Shown: positions 37,921 through 47,283 of the stretch, piece after piece
Layout: every line of letters begins with the position of its first letter
Position numbering within the stretch: the stretch's first letter is position 1
Assembly: GCA_028280505.1 (NCBI GenBank)
Contig: JANQLO010000057.1
Location: 1 to 57,589 of the forward strand
Reading direction: 5' to 3'
Source of the DNA: Chromatiales bacterium
Lineage (GTDB): Bacteria; Pseudomonadota; Gammaproteobacteria; Chromatiales; Chromatiaceae
Length of the DNA stretch: 57,589 bases
Notes under the pieces: model-generated
What the model was told of the DNA's origin: nothing
What the model saw: only the letters and a program-made list of their open reading frames with translations
Databases searched by the model: none
Position numbers and translations under genes: made by a program

Positions 37921-38451
37921 ATGAACGACAAAAAATCCGATCCGGTCGATCGCCTGGTCTCGGCCTATGAAGCGATGTTGGAACGTGTGCACGAGGCCGC
38001 TGACTCAGCCGAAAGCAAGACGGTGCCTTGGTTGCGCGAGGCCTTGGGCAATGCCAGGGAACGTGCGGTCGAGTTGGAAGAGCTGACCCGGGAGGAGGCT
38101 GAGAAGATCTCGCGCTATGTCGAACGCGACCTGCACGAGGCGGCCAGCTTTCTCGCCGATACCGGGCAGGAATTTCGTGACTGGCTGAGCTTCGATTGGC
38201 AGCTGATGCAAAATCGCATGCTGGATATGTTCGCCGGCATGGCGGACCAGACCAGCATGGCACTCAAGGACATCGCTGAACAGGCGCGTCAGGCCAGCCT
38301 TTATCACACCGGCGAGATTGCGGCGCCGGGGGTACTGGAATGCACCGAGTGCGGTGAACTGCTGCATTTCAAGAAGACGGGGCACATCCCGCCTTGCCCA
38401 AAATGCCAGGCGACGGTTTTTCAACGCAAGCCGGCAGAGAAACCGGAATAA
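37921..38451 (+). CDS. Zinc-ribbon protein of the YbeL/DUF1451 family
   Basis: 176 residues. A long amphipathic helical N-terminal part (1-about 130, Glu/Arg/Ala rich, likely coiled coil) precedes a C-terminal zinc ribbon with CTECGE and CPKCQ (two CxxC knuckles). GGAGG lies seven bases before ATG. The E. coli homologue ybeL also neighbours leuS. Cytosolic; function unknown. The stop codon is one base from that of the convergent spermidine-synthase-like gene, within the small inverted repeat ggaat/attcc. Confidence 0.85.
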   Translation: MNDKKSDPVDRLVSAYEAMLERVHEAADSAESKTVPWLREALGNARERAVELEELTREEAEKISRYVERDLHEAASFLADTGQEFRDWLSFDWQLMQNRMLDMFAGMADQTSMALKDIAEQARQASLYHTGEIAAPGVLECTECGELLHFKKTGHIPPCPKCQATVFQRKPAEKPE

Positions 38452-38452
38452 C

Positions 38453-39208
38453 TCATTCCGCGGGGCCGAGCCGGGTCATTCTACCGGCCAGGGTGGTGAA
38501 ATCGATTCCCCAGCGTTTGCCCGTCATTTGCAGTGCGGCAGGTTCGGGGACGTCCGGCGTGCCCCGGCGGCTTGCCAGCACCAGCAGATTGTCATGGCCC
38601 GGGTCGCACAGCAGTGCGATACCCGCACCGAATATCTGGCGAATGCGTAGCAATGCAGCGCTGCTTGCGCTGGTGTGTTCGGTGATCAGGTTCAATGTGA
38701 GCGTGCCGGACTCGGTCAGCCGCTCGTGACAGGTCCGCAAAAAGGTCTCTTCGGTCAGCCAGGCCGGGCTGATCTGGTTTTCCTCCAGGTCGACCAGAAT
38801 GAAGTCGTAATGTCGATTGCAGTTGACCAGGTGTTCGCGGACATCCCCGACCAGCAGCCGCCAGCGGCTTTCTGGCGGTGGGAAGTCGAAATATTCTCGT
38901 GCCAGCCGCGCGACCGTCGGCGATAGTTCGACCGCGTCGCCTTCGATATCGGGTGCGCGGGCGTTCAGCCAGCGGGCGATGGCGCCGCCACCGCAACCGG
39001 CCAGCAATACGGACTGCAGGGGCGGTTCGAACATCAGGTGGGCGAGCATCGCGCGATTGACGGGATTGGGCAGAACGGCGGGATCGTGTACGTGAATCTC
39101 GGACTGCAGAATGACATCGTCGAACCAAAGGCTGCGATGATCGCCTTCGTCCCAGATTTCCAGATGTGACTCGGCGTTTTCCTCGCGGTAGATGCAGCGC
39201 GCGGTCAT
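38453..39208 (-). CDS. Spermidine-synthase-like Rossmann protein
   Basis: 251 residues. The fold resembles aminopropyltransferases: an N-terminal beta part (SLWFDDVILQSEIHVHDP), then a nucleotide loop VLLAGCGGGAIARWL (SpeE has GGGDGG), VELSPTVARLAREYF and a strand YDFILVDLEEN. The aspartates that hold putrescine in true SpeE are not obvious, so polyamine synthesis is doubtful; a methyltransferase or a non-catalytic role is possible. The start shares its A with the mgtE stop (TGATG), so the two are coupled. Cytosolic, no signal. Confidence 0.75.
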   Translation of the reverse strand: MTARCIYREENAESHLEIWDEGDHRSLWFDDVILQSEIHVHDPAVLPNPVNRAMLAHLMFEPPLQSVLLAGCGGGAIARWLNARAPDIEGDAVELSPTVARLAREYFDFPPPESRWRLLVGDVREHLVNCNRHYDFILVDLEENQISPAWLTEETFLRTCHERLTESGTLTLNLITEHTSASSAALLRIRQIFGAGIALLCDPGHDNLLVLASRRGTPDVPEPAALQMTGKRWGIDFTTLAGRMTRLGPAE

Positions 39209-40566
39209 CAGAGCAGGAACAGGGTTGCCAGGCCGAGGAAGGACAGGAAGCCGACTACATCAGTCACCGTAGTGAGCAATACCGACCCGGCCAATGCGGG
39301 ATCTATGCCGACCCGTTCCAGCAACAGGGGCAAGAGCGAGCCGGTCAGGGCGGCGAACAACAGGTTGATGCTGATTGCCGCTGCAATCAACCAGGCGATT
39401 TCGATACTGTTGAACCAAACCCCGGCGATCACGGCGACCACGGCTGCCCAGATCAGGCTATTCAGGGTGCCTACCGCAAGTTCCTTGAGTACGAGAGCAC
39501 GGGCATTTTTCGCACTGAGCTGGCCGAGTGCAATACCACGAATTGCCAGTGTAAGCGTCTGACTGCCGGCGATCCCACCCATACTGGCGACGATCGGCAT
39601 GAGCACTGCCAGTGCGACGACCTTGGACAGGGTCTCCTCGAACTGCCCGATCACCCAGGAGGCAAGGAATGCCGTCGCCAGATTGATGCCCAGCCAGAGC
39701 GCGCGTCGGCGTGTGCTCGACAGTACGGGGGCGAACATGTCCTCTTCTTCCGAAAGCCCAGCGCGGCCCATGAACTGGTGTTCGCCTTCTTCGCGAATAA
39801 CGTCGATGACGTCGTCCACCGTGATACGTCCGAGCAGGCGGCCTTCGATGTCGACGACCGGTGCTGACAAGATGTCGTGTGCCTCGAAGCGGCGTGCAAC
39901 CTCGGTGGTCGACATGTCGGCGGGAATCGGTTGCATATTCAGGCTCATTGCCTCCGCGACCGTCTCCTGCGGGTCACGGGTCACCAGTTGCGACAACTGC
40001 AAGATACCCAGATAGCCGTCGTCTCGGTTGACGACGAACAGTTTGTCGGTGGAGCTGGGCACGGCCTCACCGAGGCGGCGAAGGTAACGCAGGACGACGT
40101 CGAGCGTGACCTCCGGTCGCACCGTCACGGTGTCGGTATTCATCAGGCCGCCGGCGGTGTCCTCGGAGTAGGAGAGTACGGCCTCCAGACGTTTGCGCCG
40201 TTGATCGTCGAGTGCGTCCAGCACCTCGGCAGTGATCGCCGATGGCATTTGCTGTACCAGATCGGCAAGGTCGTCGAGATCCAGGTTTTCGGTTGCCGCC
40301 AGCAGTTCTTCGGCATCCATGTGGCGAATCAGGGAGGCGCTGACCTCATCGGTCACCAGCAGTAGGATTTCGCCGTCGTGTTCCTCGTCGACCAGATTCC
40401 AGATGATCTCGCGCTCGGCCGGTGGCAGCGATTCGAGCAAATGGGCGATCTCAGCCGGTGCCAGGCTGCGCATCAGTGTCGATGCCTCGCGGATCGCGCC
40501 GGACGCGAGAATGTCCTGCAATCGTTGCAGGCGGGATTCTTCGCTGGATTCCACGGCGGCGCTCAT
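39208..40566 (-). CDS. mgtE: Magnesium transporter MgtE
   Basis: 452 residues. Domain order is typical: superhelical N domain (about 20-130), two CBS domains (about 135-255; ILSAPVVDIEGRLLGRITVD marks the second), a plug helix and five C-terminal transmembrane helices with SMGGIAGSQTLTLAIRG in the pore region. MgtE is a Mg2+-gated channel closed by Mg2+ binding to the cytosolic domains. Downstream and coupled is a spermidine-synthase-like gene; both polyamines and Mg2+ balance nucleic-acid charge, though that link is speculation. Confidence 0.95.
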   Translation of the reverse strand: MSAAVESSEESRLQRLQDILASGAIREASTLMRSLAPAEIAHLLESLPPAEREIIWNLVDEEHDGEILLLVTDEVSASLIRHMDAEELLAATENLDLDDLADLVQQMPSAITAEVLDALDDQRRKRLEAVLSYSEDTAGGLMNTDTVTVRPEVTLDVVLRYLRRLGEAVPSSTDKLFVVNRDDGYLGILQLSQLVTRDPQETVAEAMSLNMQPIPADMSTTEVARRFEAHDILSAPVVDIEGRLLGRITVDDVIDVIREEGEHQFMGRAGLSEEEDMFAPVLSSTRRRALWLGINLATAFLASWVIGQFEETLSKVVALAVLMPIVASMGGIAGSQTLTLAIRGIALGQLSAKNARALVLKELAVGTLNSLIWAAVVAVIAGVWFNSIEIAWLIAAAISINLLFAALTGSLLPLLLERVGIDPALAGSVLLTTVTDVVGFLSFLGLATLFLL

Positions 40567-40658
40567 GTGATCGACTCAGGCTTAAAGTTTGCGACTGCGC
40601 CAGAGTGTAGCAGCCGGGCTTTACGGTCGGGAGTCGGCAGCCTTTGTATCAGGTTCGC

Positions 40659-42386
40659 TCAGTGCGAGCGTGTCAGCTCTTCGAAGAGTTCCAAGGGGTC
40701 GGCCAGCTCGAGATTGTCGAATACTTGGTTGACCGCTTGCGAGAGGCGTTCGCCGTTCAATCGGCCCAGTTGCTCGCGCACGTCGAGTAGGGCCGAGGGC
40801 TGCATGCTGAACTCACGTAGGCCCATGCCGATCAACAGCGGCACGCAGCGGGCGTCGCCTGCCATCTCGCCGCACATGCCGACCGGTACGCCGACCGCCA
40901 AACCGGCATCAACCACCTCGCGGATCAAGCGCAGCACAGCGGGATGCCCGGGGTCATAGAGATAATTGAGTTCGTCGTCGACGCGGTCGATAGCCAAAGT
41001 GTACTGGATCAAGTCGTTGGTACCGATCGACAGAAAGTCCAGTCGCTGCGCGAAGGCCTGCGCGTTGAGTGCGGCTGCCGGCACCTCGATCATGCCGCCG
41101 ATCGGGATGTCTTGGTCGAAGGCGATCCCTGCGTGCTTTAGCTCGTCCATCGCCTGATGGATGTGACGCTCAGCCTGCGCGATCTCCCACGTGCTGGTCA
41201 GCATCGGTAGCATGATACGCACCGGGCCGTAGGCGGATGCGCGCAGGATTGCGCGAACCTGCGGCATGAACAGCTCGGGTTCCTTCAGGCACAGTCGAAT
41301 CGCACGTAATCCGAGCGCTGGGTTGCTGCCGCCGCCACGGCCGTCACCCGGTTGCTTATCGGCGCCGAGATCGAGGGTACGAATGGTAACAGGCCGCCCC
41401 TGCATGCCTTCGACCACCGCACGGTAGGTGGTGAAGTGTTCTTCTTCGTCCGGCGGTGACCGGCGGTTCATGTACAGAAACTCGGTGCGGTAGAGACCGA
41501 TACCTTCCGCGCCGTTGGCGAAGGCGAGTTCGACATCGTCGGGCAGTTCGATATTGGCCAGGAGTTCGACGTTGATGCCGTCCGCGGTAACCGCTTGTCT
41601 GGTTGCTTGGCTTCGCAGTTGTTCGGCACGTGACAATTCTGCGGCACGGCGTGTGGCGAAATGCGCCAGCATGGCTCTGTCGCAGTCGGCCATGACAATC
41701 CCGTTTGCGGCGTCCAGTACCAGGCTTTCGCCATGCTGTAGACACTGTGTGGCGCCGCGCGCACCCACGATGGCCGGGATGCCCAGGCTGCGTGCCAGGA
41801 TCGCGGTGTGCGACATCGGTCCCCCGTAGTCGGTGACGAAGCCGGCTATTTCCTGGTTTTTCATCAAAATGACGTCTGCCGGTGTGAGGTCTTCGGCAAG
41901 GACGATCTGGCCGCGCAATTCGTCGAACTGCGCCTGGTGTTGTTCCAGAAGAATACTGAGTATGCGGTTGACTACGTGGTCGAGGTCGTCGCGACGGGTG
42001 CGCAGATACGTGTCCTCCATTTTCTCGAACACCCGAATCAAGGAATCGCGGTGTAGCTGCAATGCCCATTCCGCACTCAGACCTTCGTTGCGGATCAGGT
42101 GAATGGGTTGGCCGGACAGGGCCTTGTCTTCGAGCATCAGCAGATGGGTATCGATGAACTCGGCAATGTCCGAAGGTGTATCGCCGGGGATCTGCCCGCG
42201 TACCTCGCGTAGCTGGCGGCCGGCGATTGCGATTGCGCCTTCGAACCGACGGACTTCGTCCTCGATGTGTTCGGTAGCGACCCAACTCGGTGTTACGCAA
42301 AGCGGCCCGCGACACAACAGAAAGGCATCGCCCAGCGCAACGCTGGCCGCCCCACCGACACCGATGCCGATGCAGGCGACCGTCAT
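40659..42386 (-). CDS. ptsI: Phosphoenolpyruvate-protein phosphotransferase (enzyme I)
   Basis: 575 residues. Transfers phosphate from PEP to HPr. Phospho-His193 lies in YGGPMSHTAILARS; the PEP-binding C-terminal barrel has GIGLYRTEFLYM, the SIGTNDLIQYTLAIDR stretch and the catalytic Cys in GMCGEMAGD. No N-terminal GAF domain, so it is not the PtsP form of nitrogen-PTS in E. coli, although context is regulatory. Its ATG overlaps the HPr stop by four bases (ATGA). Last of the ptsN-hprK-rapZ-EIIA-HPr-EI run; no sugar permease is nearby. Confidence 0.95.
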   Translation of the reverse strand: MTVACIGIGVGGAASVALGDAFLLCRGPLCVTPSWVATEHIEDEVRRFEGAIAIAGRQLREVRGQIPGDTPSDIAEFIDTHLLMLEDKALSGQPIHLIRNEGLSAEWALQLHRDSLIRVFEKMEDTYLRTRRDDLDHVVNRILSILLEQHQAQFDELRGQIVLAEDLTPADVILMKNQEIAGFVTDYGGPMSHTAILARSLGIPAIVGARGATQCLQHGESLVLDAANGIVMADCDRAMLAHFATRRAAELSRAEQLRSQATRQAVTADGINVELLANIELPDDVELAFANGAEGIGLYRTEFLYMNRRSPPDEEEHFTTYRAVVEGMQGRPVTIRTLDLGADKQPGDGRGGGSNPALGLRAIRLCLKEPELFMPQVRAILRASAYGPVRIMLPMLTSTWEIAQAERHIHQAMDELKHAGIAFDQDIPIGGMIEVPAAALNAQAFAQRLDFLSIGTNDLIQYTLAIDRVDDELNYLYDPGHPAVLRLIREVVDAGLAVGVPVGMCGEMAGDARCVPLLIGMGLREFSMQPSALLDVREQLGRLNGERLSQAVNQVFDNLELADPLELFEELTRSH

Positions 42387-42652
42387 TCGCCTTCTCCGAA
42401 TTTGTCGTCAATGAGCGCGACCAGGGCTTGCATGGCCTCCTCTTCGCCATCGCCGTCAATGGCGATATGCAATACCGTTCCCTGGCTGGCGGCAAGCATC
42501 ATCACCCCCATGATGCTCTTGCCGTTCACGCTTTGCCCGTCTTTTTCCAGCGTGATGTTGGCACCGTAGCCGCTGGCGATGCTGACCAACTTGGCCGCGG
42601 CGCGCGCGTGTAGGCCGAGTTTGTTGCCGATGGTGATTTCGCGTGCAAGCAT
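42383..42652 (-). CDS. HPr-family phosphocarrier protein
   Basis: 89 residues, starting at 42652 where its ATG shares a base with the EIIA stop. Both regulatory sites are present: His15 in GLHARAA (phosphorylated by enzyme I) and Ser46 in GKSIMGVMML (site for HPr kinase). That Ser46 is kept, and hprK lies in the same operon, indicates a kinase-controlled relay. It could be named npr or ptsH; sequence alone does not decide. Cytosolic. Confidence 0.95.
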   Translation of the reverse strand: MLAREITIGNKLGLHARAAAKLVSIASGYGANITLEKDGQSVNGKSIMGVMMLAASQGTVLHIAIDGDGEEEAMQALVALIDDKFGEGE

Positions 42653-43074
42653 CAGGTGTTCTCCGGGGATGCGCCGACCGGGGTCATCGGGCAGGTCATG
42701 ATGCCTCGCGTACCGCCCTCGGCGGCCTTGCTTGCCAGGGTGTCGAGGTCGTCTTCCGGATAATTGAACACGCGCAGCAGCATCGGCAGGTTGAGTCCCG
42801 ACAACACGGTCGTCGATTTGCCGGCGCACGCGACCTCGCGGGCGATATTGTGGGGTGTGGCGCCGTATAGGTCCGTCAGGACCAGCACGCCGGCGCCGCG
42901 ATCGAGCACCTTCAGCATGCTGACTGCACGTTCGCGCACCGCATCGAGCGCGGCGTCCGGCGGTACGTCGAGACATTTGATCGGCAGGGTGCTTTTGCCG
43001 ATGATCCGGGTCGCGATATGCAACATCCCCGAACCGATGCCGGGATGGGTGATCAGCAGTACGCCGACGGTCAT
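42652..43074 (-). CDS. PTS EIIA component, mannose family
   Basis: 140 residues from ATG at 43074; the frame is open 49 codons upstream but overlaps rapZ. It begins MTVGVLLITHPGIGSGML; His10 is in the phosphorylation position of EIIA-Man. VLVLTDLYGATPHNIA is the second family mark. No EIIB/C/D partner lies in the window, so it probably acts as a regulatory end-point of the phosphorelay, as proposed for proteobacteria with hprK. ATG overlaps the rapZ stop (ATGA). Confidence 0.93.
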   Translation of the reverse strand: MTVGVLLITHPGIGSGMLHIATRIIGKSTLPIKCLDVPPDAALDAVRERAVSMLKVLDRGAGVLVLTDLYGATPHNIAREVACAGKSTTVLSGLNLPMLLRVFNYPEDDLDTLASKAAEGGTRGIMTCPMTPVGASPENT

Positions 43075-43958
43075 GACAATTCCCGGTGGCTGTGCACCAC
43101 GCTGCGTCCCTGCGCGCTGAAAAATTGTGCGAGTTGTTCCACCAGATAGACTGAGCGGTGCTGGCCCCCGGTGCAGCCGATTGCAATGGTCAGGTAGCTG
43201 CGGCCCTCGGCCTCGAAACACGGCACCCAGCGGGCGAGGAAGTCGCTGATGTCGCTGAGCATGGAAGCAGCCTTGAGATCACGACTTAGGAATTCGGCAA
43301 CGGCCTTGTCGCGTCCGGTATAGGGACGCAGATCGGGCTGCCAATGCGGATTGGGCAGGCAACGCGCATCGAACACGAAATCGGCATTACGTGGTACGCC
43401 GTGTTTGAAGCCGAAGGACTGCAACATGATGGACATTTCGCCGCGATCGCGTTCGGCCACCCGTGCGCGGATCAACTCGCGTAGCTCGTGCAGCGTAGTG
43501 CGGGTGGTGTCGATCTTGAGCCTTGCGAGATCGAGCAACGGCTCGAGCGTATCGCGTTCGAGCTGAATCGCCTGGTCGAGATCGTGATCGGCGTCGGTAA
43601 GCGGGTGTCGGCGGCGGGTTTCGCTGAAACGCTGCATCAGCACGTTGTCTTCGGCGTCGAGAAAAACCACCTCGCAATCCACGCCGTGATCGCGCAGTGC
43701 CTTGATCAGATTCGGTAATCGCTTGAGTTCGCTGCCGGGGTTGCGCGCATCGATGCCGACGGCGATTAGGTTGCGTGCCTTATCCGGATCGTTGCTTATG
43801 TCCCTTGCCAACGTTTCGAACAGACTGACCGGCAAGTTGTCGATACAGTAGTAACCGACATCTTCGAGAACCTGCAGCGCGATGCTTTTGCCTGAACCGG
43901 AAAGGCCGGTCACCAGGATGACGCGCGGTGGGTCGGAGCTGATGCTGCTATCGGGCAT
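43071..43958 (-). CDS. rapZ: RNase adapter protein RapZ
   Basis: 295 residues. Walker A GLSGSGKS (18-25), then the RapZ/YvcJ hallmarks YCIDNLPVSLF, GIDARN, FLDAEDNVLMQRFSETRRRHPL and the C-terminal GCTGGQHRSVYLVEQLA. In enterobacteria RapZ binds GlcN6P and steers GlmZ sRNA to RNase E; the C-terminal domain holds that function. Neighbours hprK and EIIA match the gammaproteobacterial pattern. Confidence 0.97.
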   Translation of the reverse strand: MPDSSISSDPPRVILVTGLSGSGKSIALQVLEDVGYYCIDNLPVSLFETLARDISNDPDKARNLIAVGIDARNPGSELKRLPNLIKALRDHGVDCEVVFLDAEDNVLMQRFSETRRRHPLTDADHDLDQAIQLERDTLEPLLDLARLKIDTTRTTLHELRELIRARVAERDRGEMSIMLQSFGFKHGVPRNADFVFDARCLPNPHWQPDLRPYTGRDKAVAEFLSRDLKAASMLSDISDFLARWVPCFEAEGRSYLTIAIGCTGGQHRSVYLVEQLAQFFSAQGRSVVHSHRELS

Positions 43959-44022
43959 GCCGCTGATTATAGGTTGGTCACGGGGGCTTGCGAGATCGAA
44001 AAACCGAGGTTTGCCGTAACCT

Positions 44023-44964
44023 TTATTGGTCGAGGATCGCTTGTTGCTGGCGTTCGATCAACACCTCGGTAGCGTCGTAGCCCTTCAGTCGTAGTAAATG
44101 GTTGCGCACTGCGGATTCGACCAAAACCGAAAGATTGCGCCCCGGGGCGACCGGAACGGTGACCTGCGGGATGGACACGCCGAGTACGTCACGATTGGTG
44201 TGCGCGCCGGAGAGGCGGTCCATGCCCGAGATCTGCTCCGATGACATGCGTTTGAGATGCACGATAAGTCGCAGATATTTGGTGCGTTTGATCGAGCTGT
44301 CGCCGAACATCGCACGGATGTTGAGAATGCCGAGTCCGCGTACTTCCAAGAATTCGCGCAGCAGGGGTGGACAGGTACCGCTGATGATGTCCGGAGCGAT
44401 GCGTGTGAACTCGGGCGCATCGTCGGCAACCAGGCGACTGCCGCGGGTGATCAGATCCAGTGCCAGTTCGCTTTTGCCCACTGCGGGATCGCCGGTCAGC
44501 AATACGCCCATGCCGAGCACCTCGAGAAAAACGCCGTGCAGCGTTGTCTTCTCGGACAGAAACAGCGAGGCGTAATACTGCAGATTGTCGAGTACCTGAT
44601 TGTCGGGCAACGGCGAGCGCAGCAGCGCGACCTTGGCGTCATTGGCCATGCCGGGCAGTTCCGCCGCACCGGCAATATCGTTTACCAACACCACGGCGGC
44701 CGGTTGGTCGGAAAACAGTTGCTGCAATGCCTGAAGTCGGTTGGCCGGGCGCAGGGTGTTCAGATACTGCTCCTCGGCCGGACCGATGACCTGCACTCGG
44801 TTGGGATGGATGTAATTCAACGGACCGACAATGATGCCGGTGCTGGCTTCCGACGGGTCGGACAATAGGGGATTGTCCGCACCGGCTTCACCCGCAACCC
44901 AGCTCAGTTCGAGCCGGTCGCTTAGCGCGTCGTACAGATCGCGCACCCGGATGCTATGCGGCAT
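44023..44964 (-). CDS. hprK: HPr kinase/phosphorylase
   Basis: 313 residues. Two-domain protein; His143 and P-loop GDPAVGKSE (158-166), LVADDAPEF and the signature ...RGLGILNIRAMFGD are present. Adds or removes phosphate on Ser46 of HPr, which this operon's HPr retains. E. coli lacks this enzyme, so the relay differs from the E. coli nitrogen PTS. The start lies 11 bases inside ptsN. A short hairpin followed by TTTTT in minus-strand sense (about 43999-44022) sits just past its stop and may attenuate read-through to rapZ. Confidence 0.97.
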   Translation of the reverse strand: MPHSIRVRDLYDALSDRLELSWVAGEAGADNPLLSDPSEASTGIIVGPLNYIHPNRVQVIGPAEEQYLNTLRPANRLQALQQLFSDQPAAVVLVNDIAGAAELPGMANDAKVALLRSPLPDNQVLDNLQYYASLFLSEKTTLHGVFLEVLGMGVLLTGDPAVGKSELALDLITRGSRLVADDAPEFTRIAPDIISGTCPPLLREFLEVRGLGILNIRAMFGDSSIKRTKYLRLIVHLKRMSSEQISGMDRLSGAHTNRDVLGVSIPQVTVPVAPGRNLSVLVESAVRNHLLRLKGYDATEVLIERQQQAILDQ

Positions 44965-45418
44965 GGGTATCGGCGTGTTTGGTCAGGATGTCCAGTGCTT
45001 CTTCGGACTCGGCGCTGCGCAGGCGTTGTCTGAGTCGCTCTTCGTTGAACATTCCGGCCAACCGGGCCAGCAACTGCAGATGCTCCTCATTGGCGTTTTC
45101 CGGTACCAGCAAGGCAAACACCAGATCGACCGGCTCGCCGTCGAGTGCATCGAACTCGACCGGTTCGGCGAGTCGCAAAAAGGCGCCGCGACATTGCTTG
45201 ATTCCGGGCATACGGGCGTGCGGTAGGGCGACACCACCGGCCAGGCCGGTGCTGCCCAGGCGTTCACGCTCGAGCAGGCGTTCGAACACCTGCTCGGCGG
45301 TCGGTTCCTCGGCCAAGTCGGCGAGCAGGCGAGCGGCCTGTTCGAGCACGCGCTTCTTGCTCGATGCCGGGTCGCCGATGCTGACTCGTCGGGGTTCGAG
45401 GATACCGTTAGGTAACAT
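44954..45418 (-). CDS. ptsN: PTS IIA-like nitrogen regulatory protein
   Basis: 154 residues. EIIA-Ntr with phospho-His67 in GGVALPHARMPG. It receives phosphate from HPr/NPr and regulates K+ transport and other targets through its phosphorylation state. It follows hpf and rpoN in the conserved order and overlaps hprK by 11 bases. N-terminus MLPNGILEPRRVS is normal for the family. Confidence 0.96.
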   Translation of the reverse strand: MLPNGILEPRRVSIGDPASSKKRVLEQAARLLADLAEEPTAEQVFERLLERERLGSTGLAGGVALPHARMPGIKQCRGAFLRLAEPVEFDALDGEPVDLVFALLVPENANEEHLQLLARLAGMFNEERLRQRLRSAESEEALDILTKHADTHAA

Positions 45419-45436
45419 GGTGAAACTGACTCCGGG

Positions 45437-45766
45437 TTATCCCGCGGCCTCGATCGATGATTCGCGATGGCCGTTGCCGCGATGGCTTTTGAGTTTTTCC
45501 TTGTGACGGATCACCTGGCGGTCGAGTTTGTCGACCAACGCGTCGATGGCGGCGTACATGTCTTGATGGACCGAATCGGCAAAGACGTCTGCTCCGGCAA
45601 TATGTACCGTGGCTTCGGCCTTCTGGTTCAGCTTTTCCACGCTCAAGATGACATGAACATTGGTGACATGATCGAAATGCCGCTCGAGGCGGGCGATCTT
45701 CTCATCAACATAAGCACGCAGGGCGTCGGTGAGGTCGACATGGTGACCGGTCAGGTTGACTTGCAT
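45437..45766 (-). CDS. hpf: Ribosome hibernation promoting factor (short form)
   Basis: 109 residues, lacking the C-terminal dimerisation domain of long HPF, so it is the short gammaproteobacterial type that works with RMF. MQVNLTGHHVDLTDALRAYV and KLNQKAEATVHIAG are typical. AAGGAG precedes ATG. Between rpoN and ptsN as usual. Confidence 0.97.
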   Translation of the reverse strand: MQVNLTGHHVDLTDALRAYVDEKIARLERHFDHVTNVHVILSVEKLNQKAEATVHIAGADVFADSVHQDMYAAIDALVDKLDRQVIRHKEKLKSHRGNGHRESSIEAAG

Positions 45767-45792
45767 GGTCTTCTCCTTGCTGTTTAGCGCTC

Positions 45793-47283
45793 TTATGCCA
45801 AGCGCTTGCGTTCGTTCGACGGCGGAATGGCCATCGATTCGCGGTATTTGGCGACGGTCCGGCGGGCGACGTTGATTCCCTGGTCCGCCAGTATCGCCGC
45901 AATCTTGTTGTCGGATAAAGGCTTGTTTGGTTTTTCCGCACCGATCAGCTTTTTGATCAAGGCCCGGATCGCGGTCGCCGAGGCCTCGCCGCCGCTCGCG
46001 GTGCTGACGTGGCTGGAAAAAAAGTATTTGAATTCATAAGTACCGCGTGGGGTGTGCATGTATTTCTGCGTGGTGACCCGGGATATGGTCGATTCGTGCA
46101 TCTCCAATGCTTCGGCGATGTCGCGCAACACCAGCGGCTTCATGGCTTCTTCGCCGTAGTCGAAGAAGTTGCGCTGAACGTCGACGATCCGGGTTGCCAC
46201 CCGCAGCAGGGTATCGTTGCGACTCTGCAGGCTTTTGATGAACCAACGTGCTTCCTGCAAGTGGTTCTTCATAGTGACATTGTCGGCGCTGTTGTCGGCC
46301 CGGCGGATCATGCCGGCGTATTCGGCATTGACCCGCAGACGCGGCGCCGCATCGGGGTTGAGCTCGACACGCCATTGATTGTTGCGCTTATAGACGAAGA
46401 CGTCGGGTTCAATATAGCTCGGCGCCTCCTGTGCGACGCTGGTGCCGGGACGCGGATTGAGCGAGCGGATCAACCCTATCACGGCCATCACGTCGTCGCT
46501 GTCGAGCTTGAGCTTGCGTCGCATTTGCGTTTCGTCCTGCTGTGCGAGCAAGTCGAAATGCGTATCGACCAGTTGAATCGCCTGTTCGCGCCAATCGAAA
46601 TCCGCCGGTAGCTGGCGCAGTTGGATCAGCAGGCATTCGCGCAGGTCACGGGCAGCGATCCCCGCAGGATCGAAGGCCTGGATGCGGTGCAATACCGCCT
46701 CGACCTCTTCGATTTCGACATCGGGATCGTCCATGGCCGTGACGACGTCTTCCAGCGGCGTGGTCAAATAGCCGTCTTCGCTGATGCCGTCGATGATCGC
46801 CTCGGCGATGGCGAGGTCGGTCGGGCTGAAAGGTGTCAGCTGCATCTGCCAGATCAGGTGGTCCTGCAAAGATTCGCCGCTGCTTTGTTGGCTGAGAAAA
46901 TCCTGGCCGTCATCGCTCGGTGCCGGGGCGGTGCCGCTGCTCGGGGTGACGCTATCGTAAATATCGTCCCAGACGGTGTCGACCGGTAGCTCGTCCGGCA
47001 TCGATTCGGCCTCGATCTTGATCTCGCTTTCGTTGTTGGGATCGTTCGTCCCGTTGGCGTTCGTCTCCTGGCCGTTGAAATCCTCGCTCTTGTTTTTGTC
47101 GTTGGCGGTGTCGTCTCGGCGTACACCTTCTTCTTCGGTCTCGAGCATTAAATTGGACTCGAGCGCCTCCTGGATCTCCTGTTTGAGGTCGAGCGTCGAC
47201 AACTGCAACAGCTTGATTGCCTGCTGCAGCTGGGGGGTCATGGTCAGGTGTTGGCCCAGTCGAAGCTGGATCGTGGGCTTCAT
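45793..47283 (-). CDS. rpoN: RNA polymerase sigma-54 factor
   Basis: 496 residues. N-terminal activator-interacting region with Gln/Leu repeats ([20 protein letters not shown]), an acidic region II (about 50-115), the core-binding domain, a helix-turn-helix and the RpoN box [11 protein letters not shown] near the C-terminus, which reads the -24 element. Needs AAA+ enhancer-binding proteins, none of which lie here. The 152 bp upstream, before lptB, contain the hairpin tcacgcg/cgcgtga (47388-47408) but no obvious promoter. Confidence 0.98.
   Translation of the reverse strand: MKPTIQLRLGQHLTMTPQLQQAIKLLQLSTLDLKQEIQEALESNLMLETEEEGVRRDDTANDKNKSEDFNGQETNANGTNDPNNESEIKIEAESMPDELPVDTVWDDIYDSVTPSSGTAPAPSDDGQDFLSQQSSGESLQDHLIWQMQLTPFSPTDLAIAEAIIDGISEDGYLTTPLEDVVTAMDDPDVEIEEVEAVLHRIQAFDPAGIAARDLRECLLIQLRQLPADFDWREQAIQLVDTHFDLLAQQDETQMRRKLKLDSDDVMAVIGLIRSLNPRPGTSVAQEAPSYIEPDVFVYKRNNQWRVELNPDAAPRLRVNAEYAGMIRRADNSADNVTMKNHLQEARWFIKSLQSRNDTLLRVATRIVDVQRNFFDYGEEAMKPLVLRDIAEALEMHESTISRVTTQKYMHTPRGTYEFKYFFSSHVSTASGGEASATAIRALIKKLIGAEKPNKPLSDNKIAAILADQGINVARRTVAKYRESMAIPPSNERKRLA

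Noticed and set aside
41356-42495. 379-codon minus frame overlapping EI and HPr
   Set aside because: Out-of-frame Arg/Pro-rich reading of two well-supported genes on the same strand.
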